Assembly (NCBI RefSeq): GCF_009674605.1
Contig: NZ_WKJO01000001.1
Coordinates: 1,302,001-1,366,000, forward strand
Length of the DNA stretch: 64,000 bases
Direction of reading: 5' to 3'
Source of the DNA: Haloferax litoreum
Lineage (GTDB): Archaea; Halobacteriota; Halobacteria; Halobacteriales; Haloferacaceae
Part shown: positions 7,777-19,491 of the stretch, piece after piece
How the letters are laid out: each line of letters opens with the position of its first letter
How positions within the stretch are numbered: the stretch's first letter is position 1
The notes under the pieces: model-generated
The model's database searches: none
What the model was told of the DNA's origin: nothing
What the model saw: only the letters and a program-made list of their open reading frames with translations
Made by a program: the position numbers and the translations under genes

Positions 7777-9432
7777 CTACGAGGTCCGTCGCCCACTCCG
7801 CCGACCGAACCCACGGACGAACGTCGATTCGTCGATAGCGAGGATGGTCGGCCGACCGTGCGGGCACGTGTACGGTGTTTCGCACGACCCCAGTCGTTCG
7901 ACCAGTCGAGTCGCATCCTCGTCGGAGAGGTCGTCTCCGGCCTTGATGGACGGGTGACACGCGAGGTCTTTGAGCAACGTGTCTCGCGGGTCGGGCGTGT
8001 CGCCGGCGGCGACGTCTGCAACCACGTCGGCCAGCGCTTCGGGTGCGAACGGTCGGCCGAGCGGTGCGGGAACTGCTTCGACCCGATACGTGTCGCCACC
8101 GAACTCGGCGACGCGGAACCCGAGCGCGTCGACGAGGTCGCGGTTCGCCTCCAAGAGTGCCGCATCGGTTGCAGTGAGCGAGACGCTCTCTGGCGGGTCG
8201 ATTGCGACAGACTCGATGCCCGCCGGCTCGACTGCGTCGCGGAGTCGTTCGTAGTTCACTCGCTCGTGAGCGGCGTGCTGGTCGATTACGAGCAACTCGT
8301 CGTCCGCCTCACAGAGCAGATACAACCCACGGAACCGGCCGATGACGCGGACATCGTCGAACACCGACGACGCCGTCACGGGTTCGAGCGAGGTGTCGAG
8401 GTCCATCGCCAACTCGCCGCTTCGTCGGAGGTCCGCCGTCGAAAGTGCGTCGCGGACGCTCGTCTCGACTGTCTCGGTGATGGCGTCGGCGTCTCTGAAC
8501 TCGATTTCTGCTTTCGCGGGGTGGACGTTGTGGTCCACCCACGCGGGCGGCACCGAGACGCGGACGACGGCCACGGGTTCTCTGCCGTCGGGTAAGAGCG
8601 TCCCGTAGCCATCGACCACCGCGCGTCTGATTTTCGAGTCGGTGACGGCGCGGCCATTCACCGAGACGTGGACGTGGTCACGCCGAGAGCGAGTCACGTC
8701 GGGATGACAGAGGATGCCGTCTACGTCGACCGTTCCTGTCTCGTCTGCGAGTGCGACAGTCTGCGTCGCTTCGAACGTCGATGCGTGACTCGCGGCGTCG
8801 CGTCCGTAGACTGCGAGCACCGCGTCGCTGAATCGCCCCGTGCCGGGCGTCGTCAGCGTCTCGTGGTCGTCGTGCCGGAGGACGAACCGCACGTCGGGTC
8901 TGGTGAGTGCGTACCGCGAGATGACCGACGAAATGCGTGCGAACTCGGCTTTCGGCGAGGCGAGCGACTTCTTTCGCGCGGGTCGGTCGGCGAAGAGACC
9001 GGTGACGTCGACAGTCGTTCCGCGACCCCTGCCCGCCGGGTGGACGGTCTTCTCACCGTCTTCGACCACGACGCGCGTCCCACGTGTCGTCCCGGCGTTC
9101 GTAGTCACTTCGAGTCGAGCGACGGTGGCGATACTCGGCAGGGCCTCGCCGCGGAACCCGAGTGTCTCGACGGTTTCGATGTCGTCTGCGTCCCAGAGTT
9201 TACTCGTCGTGTGGCGTTCGACGGCGAGGACGGCGTTCGACTCGGACATCCCGTGGCCGTCGTCGACGACGCGGATTCGTTCGGTTCCGTCGCCTTCGAC
9301 CCCGATTTCGATGGTCTCTGCGCCCGCGTCGAGCGCGTTCTCCACGAGTTCGACGACGACGCTCGCCGGGCGCGTGACGACTTCGCCGGCGGCGATTTTC
9401 GAGCGTGTCTCCGGGTCGAGGCGGTGAATCAT
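7777..9432 (-). CDS. mutL: DNA mismatch repair protein MutL
   Basis: 551 residues. The N-terminal GHKL ATPase motifs are intact: [13 protein letters not shown] (about 27-39), [10 protein letters not shown] (about 55-64) and [14 protein letters not shown] (about 88-101). The C-terminal domain holds the endonuclease metal motif DQHA(x)2E(x)4E as [12 protein letters not shown] (about 381-392), with ACHPSIKAG and TCPHGRP nearby. It is therefore an incising type of MutL, as in organisms without MutH. The start overlaps the mutS stop by ATGA, so the two are translationally coupled in a mutS-mutL operon on the minus strand. Confidence 0.97.
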   Translation of the reverse strand: MIHRLDPETRSKIAAGEVVTRPASVVVELVENALDAGAETIEIGVEGDGTERIRVVDDGHGMSESNAVLAVERHTTSKLWDADDIETVETLGFRGEALPSIATVARLEVTTNAGTTRGTRVVVEDGEKTVHPAGRGRGTTVDVTGLFADRPARKKSLASPKAEFARISSVISRYALTRPDVRFVLRHDDHETLTTPGTGRFSDAVLAVYGRDAASHASTFEATQTVALADETGTVDVDGILCHPDVTRSRRDHVHVSVNGRAVTDSKIRRAVVDGYGTLLPDGREPVAVVRVSVPPAWVDHNVHPAKAEIEFRDADAITETVETSVRDALSTADLRRSGELAMDLDTSLEPVTASSVFDDVRVIGRFRGLYLLCEADDELLVIDQHAAHERVNYERLRDAVEPAGIESVAIDPPESVSLTATDAALLEANRDLVDALGFRVAEFGGDTYRVEAVPAPLGRPFAPEALADVVADVAAGDTPDPRDTLLKDLACHPSIKAGDDLSDEDATRLVERLGSCETPYTCPHGRPTILAIDESTFVRGFGRRSGRRTS

Positions 9433-12206
9433 TCGAGTCTCCGCTTGAGGTCCGACAGGAGGTTCAGCGCCTCCAGTGGCGTCGTATCCACGAGGTCCGC
9501 CTCGCGGAGTTCGTCGGCGACGTCGCGGGCGACGGCGTCGACAGTCGGTTCGGTCTCGTGGTCGTCGTCTGCCGTTCGGTGACCGTTCTCCAGCCCGTCG
9601 ACGTAGGCCGCGAGCGTTCCGTCCTGTGGGGATTCGGGTCCGTCTTGTGGGGATTGGATATCGTCGTCGGGTCGGGCGTCGGCGGTGGGTTGGGCGTCGT
9701 TGTCGGGTCCGGTGTGGGCCGAGCGTTGCCCCGGTTTGGTATTTGAACCTTCGTCGTCTGCTTCCACGAGGCTCCGAGCGCGTTCGACCACCGTTGCCGG
9801 AACCCCCGCGAGATGGGCGACTTCGACGCCGTAGGACGACGACGACGGCCCTTCGGCGACGCTGTGGAGGAAGGTGACTTCGCCGTCGGTCTGCGTGGCG
9901 GTGAAGTGCAGGTTGAAGACGCCGTCGCGTTCGTCTGCCGTGTCGGTCAGGTCGTGATAGTGGGTGGCGAAGAGCGTCATCGCGCCGACTTCGTCGTGGA
10001 CGAATTCGGTCGCCGCGCGGGCGATAGCGAGGCCATCGGTCGTCGAGGTACCGCGGCCAACTTCGTCCAAGAGGACCAGCGAGTCGTCGGTGGCGTTGTG
10101 GAGAATCTCGGTCAACTCGCTCATCTCGCGCATGAACGTCGATTGCCCGCCAGCGATGTCGTCGGACGCTCCGACGCGGGTGAACACTCTGTCGACGACT
10201 GGCAACCGGGCGGCGTCTGCGGGGACGAAACTCCCCATCTGTGCGAGGATGCAGACGAGTGCGACCTGTCGCATGTACGTCGATTTCCCGGACATGTTCG
10301 GACCGGTGATGAGCGCTACGCCTCCCTGCGGGAGCGACGTGGGGTTCGGGACGAACTCGTCTTGGGTGCGTTCGACCACGGGATGTCGACCACCGTCTAT
10401 TTCGATGCCTGCGGTGGTGCCGTCGTTCGACGCCCCGTCTGTCGCGTCTCCGTCGTGGAAGACGGGCCGAGCGTAGTCGTTGGCGACGGCGACGTCTGCG
10501 AGTGTGCGAAGCACGTCGAGGTCGGCGAGGGCGTCGGCGACGGCCTGAATACGCGCCGATTCGGTGGCAACGTCGGCGCGAACCTCACAGAAGAGGTCGT
10601 ATTCGAGGCTGTCGGCGCGTTCTGCGGCGCGGAGAATCTCGTCTTCGCGTTCCTTCAACTCGGGCGTGTAGAAGCGCTCGGAGTTCTTCAGCGTCTGCCG
10701 GCGGACGTAGTCGTCCGGCACCCGGTCGAGGTTCGGGTTCGTCACCTCGATGTAGTAGCCGTGGACCTGATTGTAGCCGACTTCGAGCGAGTCGATACCG
10801 GTTCGTTCCTGCTCGTGCGCTTCGAGGTTCGAGACCCATGCTCGGCCGTCCTCTGCGGTGCCGCGCAGGTCGTCCAGTTCGGCGTCGTATCCTTCGGCGA
10901 TGACGCCGCCTTCGGTAATCTCCTGCGGTGGGTCGGCGACGATGGCCCGGTCGATGTGGTCACGGACGCCGTCGAGTTCGTCCAGCGAGTCGCGGAGGTC
11001 GGCGAGGAGACCTGATTCGACGCCGTCGAGCGTCTCGCGAATCTCGGGGACGCGGTCGAGGGTCGTCTTCAGGGAGCGCAAGTCACGGGCACTGGCACGT
11101 TCACGAGAGATGCGAGCGACGAGGCGTTCGAGGTCGTAGACGGACGAGAGATGGTCGCGGAGGTCCGCCCGCGAGAGGGCGTCGTCGGCGAGGGCACCCA
11201 CCGCGTCGAGGCGCGCCTCGATAGCGCCCTGTTCGACGAGCGGTCGTCTCAACCACGCTTCGAGGCGACGGCGACCCAGTGCGCACGCCGTCTCGTCGAG
11301 GACCGAAAACAGCGTACTGCCGGCGCGGGCGCTCCGCGAGTCGAAGAGTTCGAGGCTCCGTATCGCCGTCGCGTCGAGTTGGAGGAACTCGCGCGGGTCG
11401 AAGCGTGTGACGCGAGTGACGTACTCCAGTTTCGAGTCTCCTTGTGCGTACTCAGCGTACGCGAGAAGCGCCCCGACTGCACGACGTTCGACTGTCGATT
11501 CGACCACTGCCTCGGGGCGTGGGACATACCTTGACAGCGTCTCACGGGCCGTCTCCGGGTCGAACGCGTCCGGGTCGAACGGTGTCTCCATCGGGTCGAA
11601 CGAGAGCGACGGGAGGTCACAGTTCGGGCCGACGACGAGTTCGGCCGGCGCGAGTCGTTCCAGTTCTTCGAGTGCGAGTGCTCGGTCTGCCCCCGTCACG
11701 AGGCACTCGCCGGTGGACACGTCGACGACGGCGAGTCCGTAGTCGTCGCCGTCGCGAGCGACGGCACCGAGATACGTCGCCCGTCCCGCTTCGAGGAGTT
11801 CTTCGTCGACGACGGTCCCGGGGGTGATGAGTTGCGTGACGGCCCGGTCGACCAGTCCCGATGCCTCCGAGGCGTCTTCGACTTGGTCGGCGAGGGCGAC
11901 GCGATACCCGGCGTCGAGCAGGCGTTCGAGGTAGCCCGCGGCGTTGTCGATGGGGATGCCGGCCATCGGCCACGTGCCTGTCGAATCTTCGCGCTTCGTG
12001 AGCGTCACCTCGCACGTTCGCGCCACCGCCTCGGCAGCGCCACAGAAGGCCTCGTAGAAGTCACCGACCTGGAACAACACGAGGGCGTCGTCGTGTGCCT
12101 CACAGAGGTCGGCGTACTGCGAGAGCATCGGCGTCAGGTCGTCTCGTACCGCCAGCATCTCGGGCGGTGCACCGTAGACCGCCTCGTGCTGGGCATCCGC
12201 GTTCAT
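9429..12206 (-). CDS. mutS: DNA mismatch recognition ATPase MutS
   Basis: 925 residues from the ATG at 12206 ([12 protein letters not shown]). The frame continues 35 codons upstream, but the upstream part is Arg-rich and unlike the family. The mismatch-binding F-x-E is present in VGDFYEAF (about 45-52). The ATPase has Walker [12 protein letters not shown] (about 632-642), Walker [14 protein letters not shown] and the signature region [18 protein letters not shown] long Asp/Pro/Gln-rich low-complexity linker with an imperfect SPQDG repeat precedes the C-terminal dimerisation segment. MutS finds mismatches and recruits MutL, encoded next with an ATGA overlap. Confidence 0.97.
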   Translation of the reverse strand: MNADAQHEAVYGAPPEMLAVRDDLTPMLSQYADLCEAHDDALVLFQVGDFYEAFCGAAEAVARTCEVTLTKREDSTGTWPMAGIPIDNAAGYLERLLDAGYRVALADQVEDASEASGLVDRAVTQLITPGTVVDEELLEAGRATYLGAVARDGDDYGLAVVDVSTGECLVTGADRALALEELERLAPAELVVGPNCDLPSLSFDPMETPFDPDAFDPETARETLSRYVPRPEAVVESTVERRAVGALLAYAEYAQGDSKLEYVTRVTRFDPREFLQLDATAIRSLELFDSRSARAGSTLFSVLDETACALGRRRLEAWLRRPLVEQGAIEARLDAVGALADDALSRADLRDHLSSVYDLERLVARISRERASARDLRSLKTTLDRVPEIRETLDGVESGLLADLRDSLDELDGVRDHIDRAIVADPPQEITEGGVIAEGYDAELDDLRGTAEDGRAWVSNLEAHEQERTGIDSLEVGYNQVHGYYIEVTNPNLDRVPDDYVRRQTLKNSERFYTPELKEREDEILRAAERADSLEYDLFCEVRADVATESARIQAVADALADLDVLRTLADVAVANDYARPVFHDGDATDGASNDGTTAGIEIDGGRHPVVERTQDEFVPNPTSLPQGGVALITGPNMSGKSTYMRQVALVCILAQMGSFVPADAARLPVVDRVFTRVGASDDIAGGQSTFMREMSELTEILHNATDDSLVLLDEVGRGTSTTDGLAIARAATEFVHDEVGAMTLFATHYHDLTDTADERDGVFNLHFTATQTDGEVTFLHSVAEGPSSSSYGVEVAHLAGVPATVVERARSLVEADDEGSNTKPGQRSAHTGPDNDAQPTADARPDDDIQSPQDGPESPQDGTLAAYVDGLENGHRTADDDHETEPTVDAVARDVADELREADLVDTTPLEALNLLSDLKRRLE

Positions 12207-12324
12207 ACCCGGTAGGGGGCGGCCGAGCGACAAAAACGCCCGGGAACGTCTGCGCTGGTTCGCCCCGACGAGGGTCCCGTTCGCCACTGTTCGCGTGGAT
12301 GTGGTGTGCACACACCCAGCAACG

Positions 12325-12347
12325 TTAGGTAGGCTGAGCCTATATTA
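12325..12347. promoter_or_regulatory. DtxR/SirR-like inverted repeat overlapping a TATA box
   Basis: TTAGGT at 12325-12330 runs into the perfect dyad TAGGCTgAGCCTA (12330-12342), which abuts CTATATTA (12340-12347), a good TATA box for moxR. The TTAGG...AGCCTA layout resembles the 19-bp DtxR-family metal-repressor box. In this position it would block transcription of the moxR operon, whose leader would be about 35 nt. The similarity is by eye only. Confidence 0.4.
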
Positions 12348-12367
12348 CAGGACAGAGACTCGTTCGG

Positions 12368-12381
12368 CCACCACGTGGTGG
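12368..12381. promoter_or_regulatory. Perfect 14-bp palindrome in the moxR leader
   Basis: CCACCACGTGGTGG is a perfect dyad lying 25-38 bp before the moxR ATG, about where transcription should start from the TATA box at 12340-12347. It may be an operator. A protein cannot be named. Confidence 0.4.
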
Positions 12382-12405
12382 TCGACGAGACATTCCGGGA
12401 TATCA

Positions 12406-13362
12406 ATGACTGATGTACATGCAGACGCCGACGTCGACCGCGCGCGCTCGGTCGAAGCGGTATCGGACCTCGCCACACGAATCTCCGAAAACGTCGAACA
12501 GGTCATCGTGGGCCACCACGACGCGATAGAAGACATCATCGTGACCCTGTTCGCCCGCGGCCACCTCCTCTTAGAAGACGTTCCGGGTGTCGGGAAGACG
12601 ATGCTCGCACGGGCGATTGCGACTTCCATCGAGGGGTCGTTCGAACGGATTCAGTTCACGCCCGACCTCCTCCCCTCCGACGTGACCGGGGTGAACGTGT
12701 TCAACCAACAGACCTCCGAATTCGAGTTCCGCAAGGGGCCGGTGTTCGGAAACGTCGTCCTCGGCGACGAAATCAATCGCGCTCCCCCGAAGACACAGGC
12801 GGCACTCCTCGAAGTCATGGAAGAACTGCAAGTGACTATCGACGGGGTGACGCGACGAGTCCCCGACCCCTTCACAGTCATCGCGACGCAGAACGACGTC
12901 GAACCGGACCGAACCTACGACCTTCCGTTGGCCGAACTCGACCGCTTCATGAAGAAGATTCACCTCGGCTACCCGAACGAAGCCGAGGAGACGGAACTCC
13001 TCGGACGTGTCTCTGGTCACCATCCAATCGAGTCACTCGGACCGGTCGCCACGTCCGCGGACGTTCGTGCCGCCCGTGAGACCATCCTCGGGGTGACGGT
13101 GAGTGAACCGGTCCGGCGGTACGTCTCGCGACTCGCCGCCGACACCCGCGAACGGGCACACCTCGGGGTGAGTCCGCGTGGGTCCATCGCGCTCATTCGG
13201 GCCGCACAGGCCCGTGCCGCCCTCGACGCCCGTGACTACGTCGTCCCCGACGACGTGCAACGCGAGGTTCGAAGCGTCTGGGCACACCGTATCCGAACGA
13301 CGACTGGCGAAGACGGCATCGACGTGGTCGAACGAGCGCTCGAGTACGTCCCAGTCGAATGA
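12406..13362 (+). CDS. MoxR-family AAA+ ATPase
   Basis: 318 residues from the ATG at 12406; the frame is open to a GTG at 12295 but the upstream part has no family similarity and overlaps the promoter. Visible motifs: Walker A EDVPGVGKTM (about 57-66), Walker B VVLGDEINRAPPKTQ (about 118-132), sensor-1 TVIATQN, and the MoxR-typical PLAELDRFM. MoxR ATPases act as chaperones that mature partner proteins, often with a DUF58/VWA-type partner. The gene starts a coupled operon: its stop overlaps the DUF58 start by ATGA, and a transglutaminase follows. The shared promoter region with mutS carries two dyads. Confidence 0.95.
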   Translation: MTDVHADADVDRARSVEAVSDLATRISENVEQVIVGHHDAIEDIIVTLFARGHLLLEDVPGVGKTMLARAIATSIEGSFERIQFTPDLLPSDVTGVNVFNQQTSEFEFRKGPVFGNVVLGDEINRAPPKTQAALLEVMEELQVTIDGVTRRVPDPFTVIATQNDVEPDRTYDLPLAELDRFMKKIHLGYPNEAEETELLGRVSGHHPIESLGPVATSADVRAARETILGVTVSEPVRRYVSRLAADTRERAHLGVSPRGSIALIRAAQARAALDARDYVVPDDVQREVRSVWAHRIRTTTGEDGIDVVERALEYVPVE

Positions 13363-14438
13363 AACTCACGGCACGAGGATGGGTCGCCGTCGCTGCCGTC
13401 CTCCTCGGCGTCGTCAACGCCGTCGCGTTCGGCCCACGGGCACTCAACGCCGTCGTCGTCCCCGTGGCGGTTGCGCTGGTCGTCGGCGCAATCCAACTGT
13501 GGCGCGTCGACGCCCCACGGGTCACCCGTGACGCGCCGGACGACGGGTTCCCCGGAACGACCGAAACTGTCAGCCTCACCATCGATAGCGAACGAACCTT
13601 CCCTGCGACGACGACGGACGCACTCTCGGACGGATTCGACGGTGACGCGACAGTCGACGCCGTCGTCGGTGGCGGTCGCATCTCGTACGACGTGACCTAC
13701 CACGCCCGCGGACCGGCGACGATTGGCCCAGCGACAATCGTCGCACACGACCTGCTCGGCCTCTTCTCGCGGACGTTCACTGCCGGTGGGACGTCCGAAG
13801 TGCTCGTCTTCCCCCGACTCGACTCGCTCACCACGACGGCACGCCGCGACCTGTCTGCGCTCACGGACCGCCAGAAGACGATGCATCGCGGCGAGTTCGA
13901 CCGTCTGCGCGAGTACGTGTCGGGCGACCCCCTCCGCGACATCCACTGGAAGTCGAGTGCGAAGTCGGGCGACCTCGTGGTGAAGACGTACGTCGACCGC
14001 ACCAATCCAGACGCCGTGAGTATCTCCGCCGGCGGTGTCGATGGGCGCGAGGACGACGTTGCAGAAGCCGCGGCGACCCTCTCGTGTGCGCTCCTCGACG
14101 CGGGCGTCCCGGTCCACCTCTCGTCACCGGTCGGTGTCACCGAAGCGCTTCCCGGCGAGCGCCGACGGGTGCTCGCCCACCTCTCGCGCCTCGAATCCGG
14201 GTCGGTCCCCGACTCGTCGGCGGAAGTCGTGATCCGCGGTGACGCTGGGGAGACGTACGTCTCCTTCGCCGGACGCGAGACGACCTACGACCGACTCCGT
14301 GCCGACTCGGACGCGGGTGCAGACGGTCGACCGAGTGGGTGGCGCATCCAAGACGGGTCCGAGACCAATGGACAGTCGAAGGCTGCCGACGTCGTCGGAA
14401 GACAGCGAACCGACGGTCGGCGTGGGGTGAGTCGATGA
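13359..14438 (+). CDS. DUF58 membrane protein, partner of MoxR
   Basis: 359 residues. Two short N-terminal membrane helices (about 7-24 and 28-46) are followed by a beta-rich region and the DUF58 signature FDRLREYVSGDPLRDIHWK-SAK (about 187-208), then a VWA-like C-terminal part (DRTNPDAVSISA). DUF58 proteins are typically encoded with MoxR and transglutaminase genes and may be clients of the ATPase. Both ends overlap the neighbours by ATGA, so the three proteins are probably made in stoichiometric amounts at the membrane. Confidence 0.93.
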   Translation: MKLTARGWVAVAAVLLGVVNAVAFGPRALNAVVVPVAVALVVGAIQLWRVDAPRVTRDAPDDGFPGTTETVSLTIDSERTFPATTTDALSDGFDGDATVDAVVGGGRISYDVTYHARGPATIGPATIVAHDLLGLFSRTFTAGGTSEVLVFPRLDSLTTTARRDLSALTDRQKTMHRGEFDRLREYVSGDPLRDIHWKSSAKSGDLVVKTYVDRTNPDAVSISAGGVDGREDDVAEAAATLSCALLDAGVPVHLSSPVGVTEALPGERRRVLAHLSRLESGSVPDSSAEVVIRGDAGETYVSFAGRETTYDRLRADSDAGADGRPSGWRIQDGSETNGQSKAADVVGRQRTDGRRGVSR

Positions 14439-16699
14439 GTACCGAATCCGCGACACGTCAGTCGTCGACGACGCCCGAGGCGGCCCGACACACCGTCGCC
14501 GGCGTCGACGCGAACGTACTCGCGATGGCGTCTACGCTCGTCCTCCTCGGGTCGTTCCTCTTCGTGCTCAACGACGTGACGAACGTGGTCGGCCGGCGTG
14601 ACCAGTTCCTACTCGTCGCCGGCGGCGCACTCGTACTCGCGACAGTCGTCGGCGTGACGCTTCGGCCACGAGTTGCACTCCTCCTCACCATCGCCCTCGT
14701 CGGCGGCGGGTTCGCCGCGTACTTCCTCTCGCTTCCATCGAGTCAACTCGCGTTGTTGTCGCCGACGCGGCTCCTCGCCGACTCCGTGGCCCTCCTCAGC
14801 GGACTGTCGGTCCTTCGTCTGCTCTCGGCGGACGTGTGGGCACTCGCGGTGACACCTGCACCGACGTTCCTCGCGTGGTATCTCGCCGTTCGTGGGCGTA
14901 TCGCACCTGCTGTCGCCGTCGCCGGTGGTGGCCTCGGACTGTTTGTCCTGACGGGCGACGCGAACGGTCCGCTCACACTGGTCGGCGTTGGCGCGGGAAT
15001 GGCCGCGATTGGCTTCGACAGCATCGGTCGGTTCGGCCACGACGGCGGACAACTGGACGTTCTCGTCGCCGTTCTCGCCGCGATGGTCGTCCTCTCGGCG
15101 ACGGTCACGGTGCTCCCCGGTGCGGGTGGGTCGCCCATCATCCCGACCAGCGGTGTCGCCGAGCAACCGACCGTCGAAGCGAGTCTCGTGAGTGCCAGCG
15201 ACAGCATCTCCGTCGTCGGGAGCATCAGCCTCTCACCGGAGGTCCGATTCGAAGTCGAGAGCACGTCGCCGTCGTACTGGCAGACGGCGTCGTTCGACCG
15301 CTACACTGGAACTGGGTGGGTCAGAACCGGTGATTCCGAACCGTACACCGGTGGCCGACTCGAAGGTCCCGAAGGGCCGTCACGACTCGTCCGCCAGACT
15401 GTCTCGCCGGCGACGCCGCTTGACGCCATGCCCAGTGCGTGGCGACCCGTCGCCGTCAGCGGAAACATCTCGTCCGAGACGCTCGTCACACAGCAGGGCA
15501 ACATCCGCCCCGCGCGGACTATCGGCACCGACGAGAACTTCACCGTGACGAGTTCAGTCCCGCAGTACACGCCGGCGTCGCTCCGTCGAACCGGGACCGA
15601 CTACCCCGACGACATCCGCGAGCGATACCTCGCGCTCCCCGACAGCACATCGGACCGCGTCCGCGAGCGAGCGGCCGAGATTACGGCAGACGCGGAGACG
15701 CCGTACGACAAGGCTGTCGCCATCGAGGAGTGGCTGGAAGCCAACAAGGAGTACTCGCTGCAGGTGTCGCGACCAGACGGTGACATCGCCGAGTCGTTCC
15801 TATTCGACATGGACGCGGGATACTGTACCTACTACGCCTCGACGATGGTCGTCATCCTGCGGTCTGAAGGTGTCCCTGCCCGGTTCGTCACCGGGTACAC
15901 CACGGGTGAACGTGTCGGTGACGACCGATACGTCGTCCGTGGCCTCGACTCGCACGCGTGGGTCGAAGTCTACTTCGAGGACACCGGCTGGGTCCGGTTC
16001 GACCCGACGCCCGCCGGCCCCCGAATCGACGCCGAAACCTCGACGCTCACCGACGCTCGCGAAGACGGTCTGGATGGCGTCGACACCAACGAGACTGCTG
16101 CTGCCGCAGCGGAGACGAACGAATCAGACACCGAAACGCCGACGCCGACCGAAACGGCGAACGAGACAGAGACGGCGAACGGCACGAACGCGACGCCACA
16201 GAGTGGTCTCGCGCCCGGCCTCGAAGAGCGAATCGGCGGCACACCCGGTGCAGGCAACGAGGCCGCCGCCGACGAGGGTGACGGACTCGTTCCGGAGTTG
16301 CCGTCGCGTGAGACGCTCTTCGTCGGCTTGGCGGCCCTCGTTGGCATCGCGGCGGGAGTCCGTCGAACGCGGATACCCACACAAGTTCGCTGGGCGACTG
16401 TTGCGCTGTACCAGCGCCGGACCGATTCACCGACGGACGACGTGTTCCGGGCGTACGACCGCCTCGAACTCGTCCTCGAACGCGACTATCGGCCACGCAG
16501 GCCGGGTGAGACGGTGCGCCACTACCTCGCCGCGTTGTCCCGTGTCGGCGTCGACGAACGAACTCGACAGGTCGCGGATATCTACGAACGGGCGCGGTAC
16601 GGACACGGTGTCACACGGGCCGACGCCGACGAGGTGATTGCCGTCGCCGACAGGGCCGTCAGGTCGCGTCTGCCGGTCGTCAGACGCTGGGCGGACTGA
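14435..16699 (+). CDS. TgpA-type membrane transglutaminase-like protein
   Basis: 754 residues; ATG at 14435 overlaps the DUF58 stop. About six N-terminal membrane helices (residues about 25-230) precede an extracytoplasmic region with a transglutaminase core. The catalytic triad is visible as Cys in DAGYCTYYAS, His in GLDSHAWVEVY and Asp in WVRFDPTPAG. A Thr/Glu/Asn-rich linker, another membrane helix (ETLFVGLAALVGIAAGV) and a C-terminal cytoplasmic DUF4129-like segment follow. Such enzymes could crosslink or cleave envelope proteins. The substrate here is unknown. Haloarchaea lack peptidoglycan, so the S-layer or lipoproteins are candidates (inference). Confidence 0.92.
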   Translation: MSTESATRQSSTTPEAARHTVAGVDANVLAMASTLVLLGSFLFVLNDVTNVVGRRDQFLLVAGGALVLATVVGVTLRPRVALLLTIALVGGGFAAYFLSLPSSQLALLSPTRLLADSVALLSGLSVLRLLSADVWALAVTPAPTFLAWYLAVRGRIAPAVAVAGGGLGLFVLTGDANGPLTLVGVGAGMAAIGFDSIGRFGHDGGQLDVLVAVLAAMVVLSATVTVLPGAGGSPIIPTSGVAEQPTVEASLVSASDSISVVGSISLSPEVRFEVESTSPSYWQTASFDRYTGTGWVRTGDSEPYTGGRLEGPEGPSRLVRQTVSPATPLDAMPSAWRPVAVSGNISSETLVTQQGNIRPARTIGTDENFTVTSSVPQYTPASLRRTGTDYPDDIRERYLALPDSTSDRVRERAAEITADAETPYDKAVAIEEWLEANKEYSLQVSRPDGDIAESFLFDMDAGYCTYYASTMVVILRSEGVPARFVTGYTTGERVGDDRYVVRGLDSHAWVEVYFEDTGWVRFDPTPAGPRIDAETSTLTDAREDGLDGVDTNETAAAAAETNESDTETPTPTETANETETANGTNATPQSGLAPGLEERIGGTPGAGNEAAADEGDGLVPELPSRETLFVGLAALVGIAAGVRRTRIPTQVRWATVALYQRRTDSPTDDVFRAYDRLELVLERDYRPRRPGETVRHYLAALSRVGVDERTRQVADIYERARYGHGVTRADADEVIAVADRAVRSRLPVVRRWAD

Positions 16700-16739
16700 A
16701 CCGCGTCACTTTTTCAGGATGGGGCCACAGGAGAGAGCA

Positions 16740-17999
16740 ATGGCGACGAGAGACGCCGTCCCCGCACTCCTGTGCATCCTGCTGTGTGTGCTCGCCGCAG
16801 TCCCCCCAGTCGCGGCCACACCCGACGGGTCTGCCGCCGGTCCCGGCATCGACCCACTCGTCCAGCAGGGTGTCGAACCGGATAGTACACGCGTCGTCGT
16901 CGACGTCGAGTCCGACGGGTCTGCCCGCTGGGAGATTCAGTACTGGACTCGGTTAGACGACCAGAACACCACCGACGCCTTCCAATCACTCCAAGACGAC
17001 GTCGAGGCCAACCCGGGCGACTACACGTCTGCGTTCGAATCACGAATCATCGACACCATCTCCGCGGCGGAGAACTCGACCGGTCGCGAGATGACGGCGA
17101 CGAACGTCTCCGTCTCGGCCGAGACGCGGTCGCTCCCCGATAGTTACGGTGTCGTTACCTACTCCTTCGAGTGGTCGAACTTCGCCGCCACAGACGGCGA
17201 CAGCCTCGTCGTCGGCGACGCAATCGAGGGGTTCTTCCTCGATTCGAGTTCGCGACTCATCGTCTCGTGGCCGGACGAGTACGGGTCGGTGACGGTCACT
17301 CCAGAACCGGACGAGACACGCGAAAACACGGTCATCTGGCGCGGGTCTGACACCGAGTTCGTCTCGGGTGAACCGAGCCTCGTCCTCGAAGTAGGCGCGG
17401 GTGCCGGCGAGACATCGACCACCACACCGACCGCCACACCGACAGACCAGACGACGGCGAGTCAGGTCGACGACCCGTTCCCCACGACGAGCGCACTCGC
17501 GGCACTCGCCGTGTTAGCCCTGTTCGTCGTCGGTGGGGCGTTCTTCCTCCGGTCTCGTGGTGTGCTCGGCGACGACGACGGACCCGGTGCGTCGCCAGCG
17601 GCGGGTGTCCCTGATGCGCCGACGACACCGGCAGACAGTGACGGAGAAGTCGCTGCCGCGGCGGACGCCCCGGAGGCCACCACGGACACAGAGACGACGA
17701 CAGACGAGTCGGGGACAGCATCGGCGGACGAAGGTGCGACTGACGACGGCGCGGACGACGAAGAAGAAGACGTGCCACCCGAACTCCTCAGCAACGAAGA
17801 ACGGGTGCTTCGCCTCATCGAGTCCCGCGGGGGGCGGGTCAAGCAACAGGAGGTTGCCGGCGCACTCGACTGGACCGACGCGAAGACCAGCAAGGTCGTT
17901 CGCGGCATGCGCGACGAGGGGACCATCGAAGGGTTCCGCCTCGGCCGTGAGAACGTCCTTCGACTCCCGGAGGACGACGACGAGTCCGAAGACACATAA
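16740..17999 (+). CDS. Membrane-anchored winged-helix regulator with extracellular domain
   Basis: 419 residues. The ATG at 16740 is preceded by GGAGAG and opens a signal sequence (ALLCILLCVLAAVPPVAA). A folded extracytoplasmic domain (about 45-235; STRVVVDVESDGSARWEI, YGVVTYSFEWSNFA) may be the haloarchaeal DUF7345 type. A Thr-rich stretch, one membrane helix (about 250-268, ALAALAVLALFVVGGAFFL), a long acidic linker and a C-terminal winged helix (LLSNEERVLRLIESRGGRV, DAKTSKVVRGM, DEGTIEGFRLG) complete it. It looks like a one-component transmembrane regulator. It lies 40 bp after the transglutaminase gene and is probably co-transcribed, so it may sense envelope state (inference). Confidence 0.85.
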   Translation: MATRDAVPALLCILLCVLAAVPPVAATPDGSAAGPGIDPLVQQGVEPDSTRVVVDVESDGSARWEIQYWTRLDDQNTTDAFQSLQDDVEANPGDYTSAFESRIIDTISAAENSTGREMTATNVSVSAETRSLPDSYGVVTYSFEWSNFAATDGDSLVVGDAIEGFFLDSSSRLIVSWPDEYGSVTVTPEPDETRENTVIWRGSDTEFVSGEPSLVLEVGAGAGETSTTTPTATPTDQTTASQVDDPFPTTSALAALAVLALFVVGGAFFLRSRGVLGDDDGPGASPAAGVPDAPTTPADSDGEVAAAADAPEATTDTETTTDESGTASADEGATDDGADDEEEDVPPELLSNEERVLRLIESRGGRVKQQEVAGALDWTDAKTSKVVRGMRDEGTIEGFRLGRENVLRLPEDDDESEDT

Positions 18000-18114
18000 A
18001 TATCTTACGACCGTTTACACGGTTCAATGGGGCGATAATCGACGTACTGCGCCGCATTCGCGAGCACTCGCGAAGTCCGGTTGAATCGAGTTGATTCGGG
18101 GGGAAGACCTCCAG

Positions 18115-18120
18115 TTTATA
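18115..18120 (+). promoter_or_regulatory. TATA box of the DUF7096-like gene
   Basis: TTTATA 28-33 bp before the ATG at 18148, with no Shine-Dalgarno near the start, predicts a leaderless mRNA and separates this gene from the operon before it. Confidence 0.65.
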
Positions 18121-18147
18121 TCCGAATACGGGACGTACGAGGAATCG

Positions 18148-19417
<1,270 letters not shown>

Positions 19418-19491
19418 CCGCCCTCTGACTTAGCCCGGCGTCGAGATACTTTTCGGAAACTGTACCGCGGTGAGCGGCGGCACTCGTCGCG

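Noticed and set aside
8668-11015. Two long plus-strand frames (304 and 400 codons)
   Set aside because: Antisense to mutL and mutS, no signature motifs.
12207-12311. 35-codon N-terminal extension of MutS
   Set aside because: Arg/Ser-rich and lies in the divergent promoter region; MutS family proteins begin near [12 protein letters not shown].
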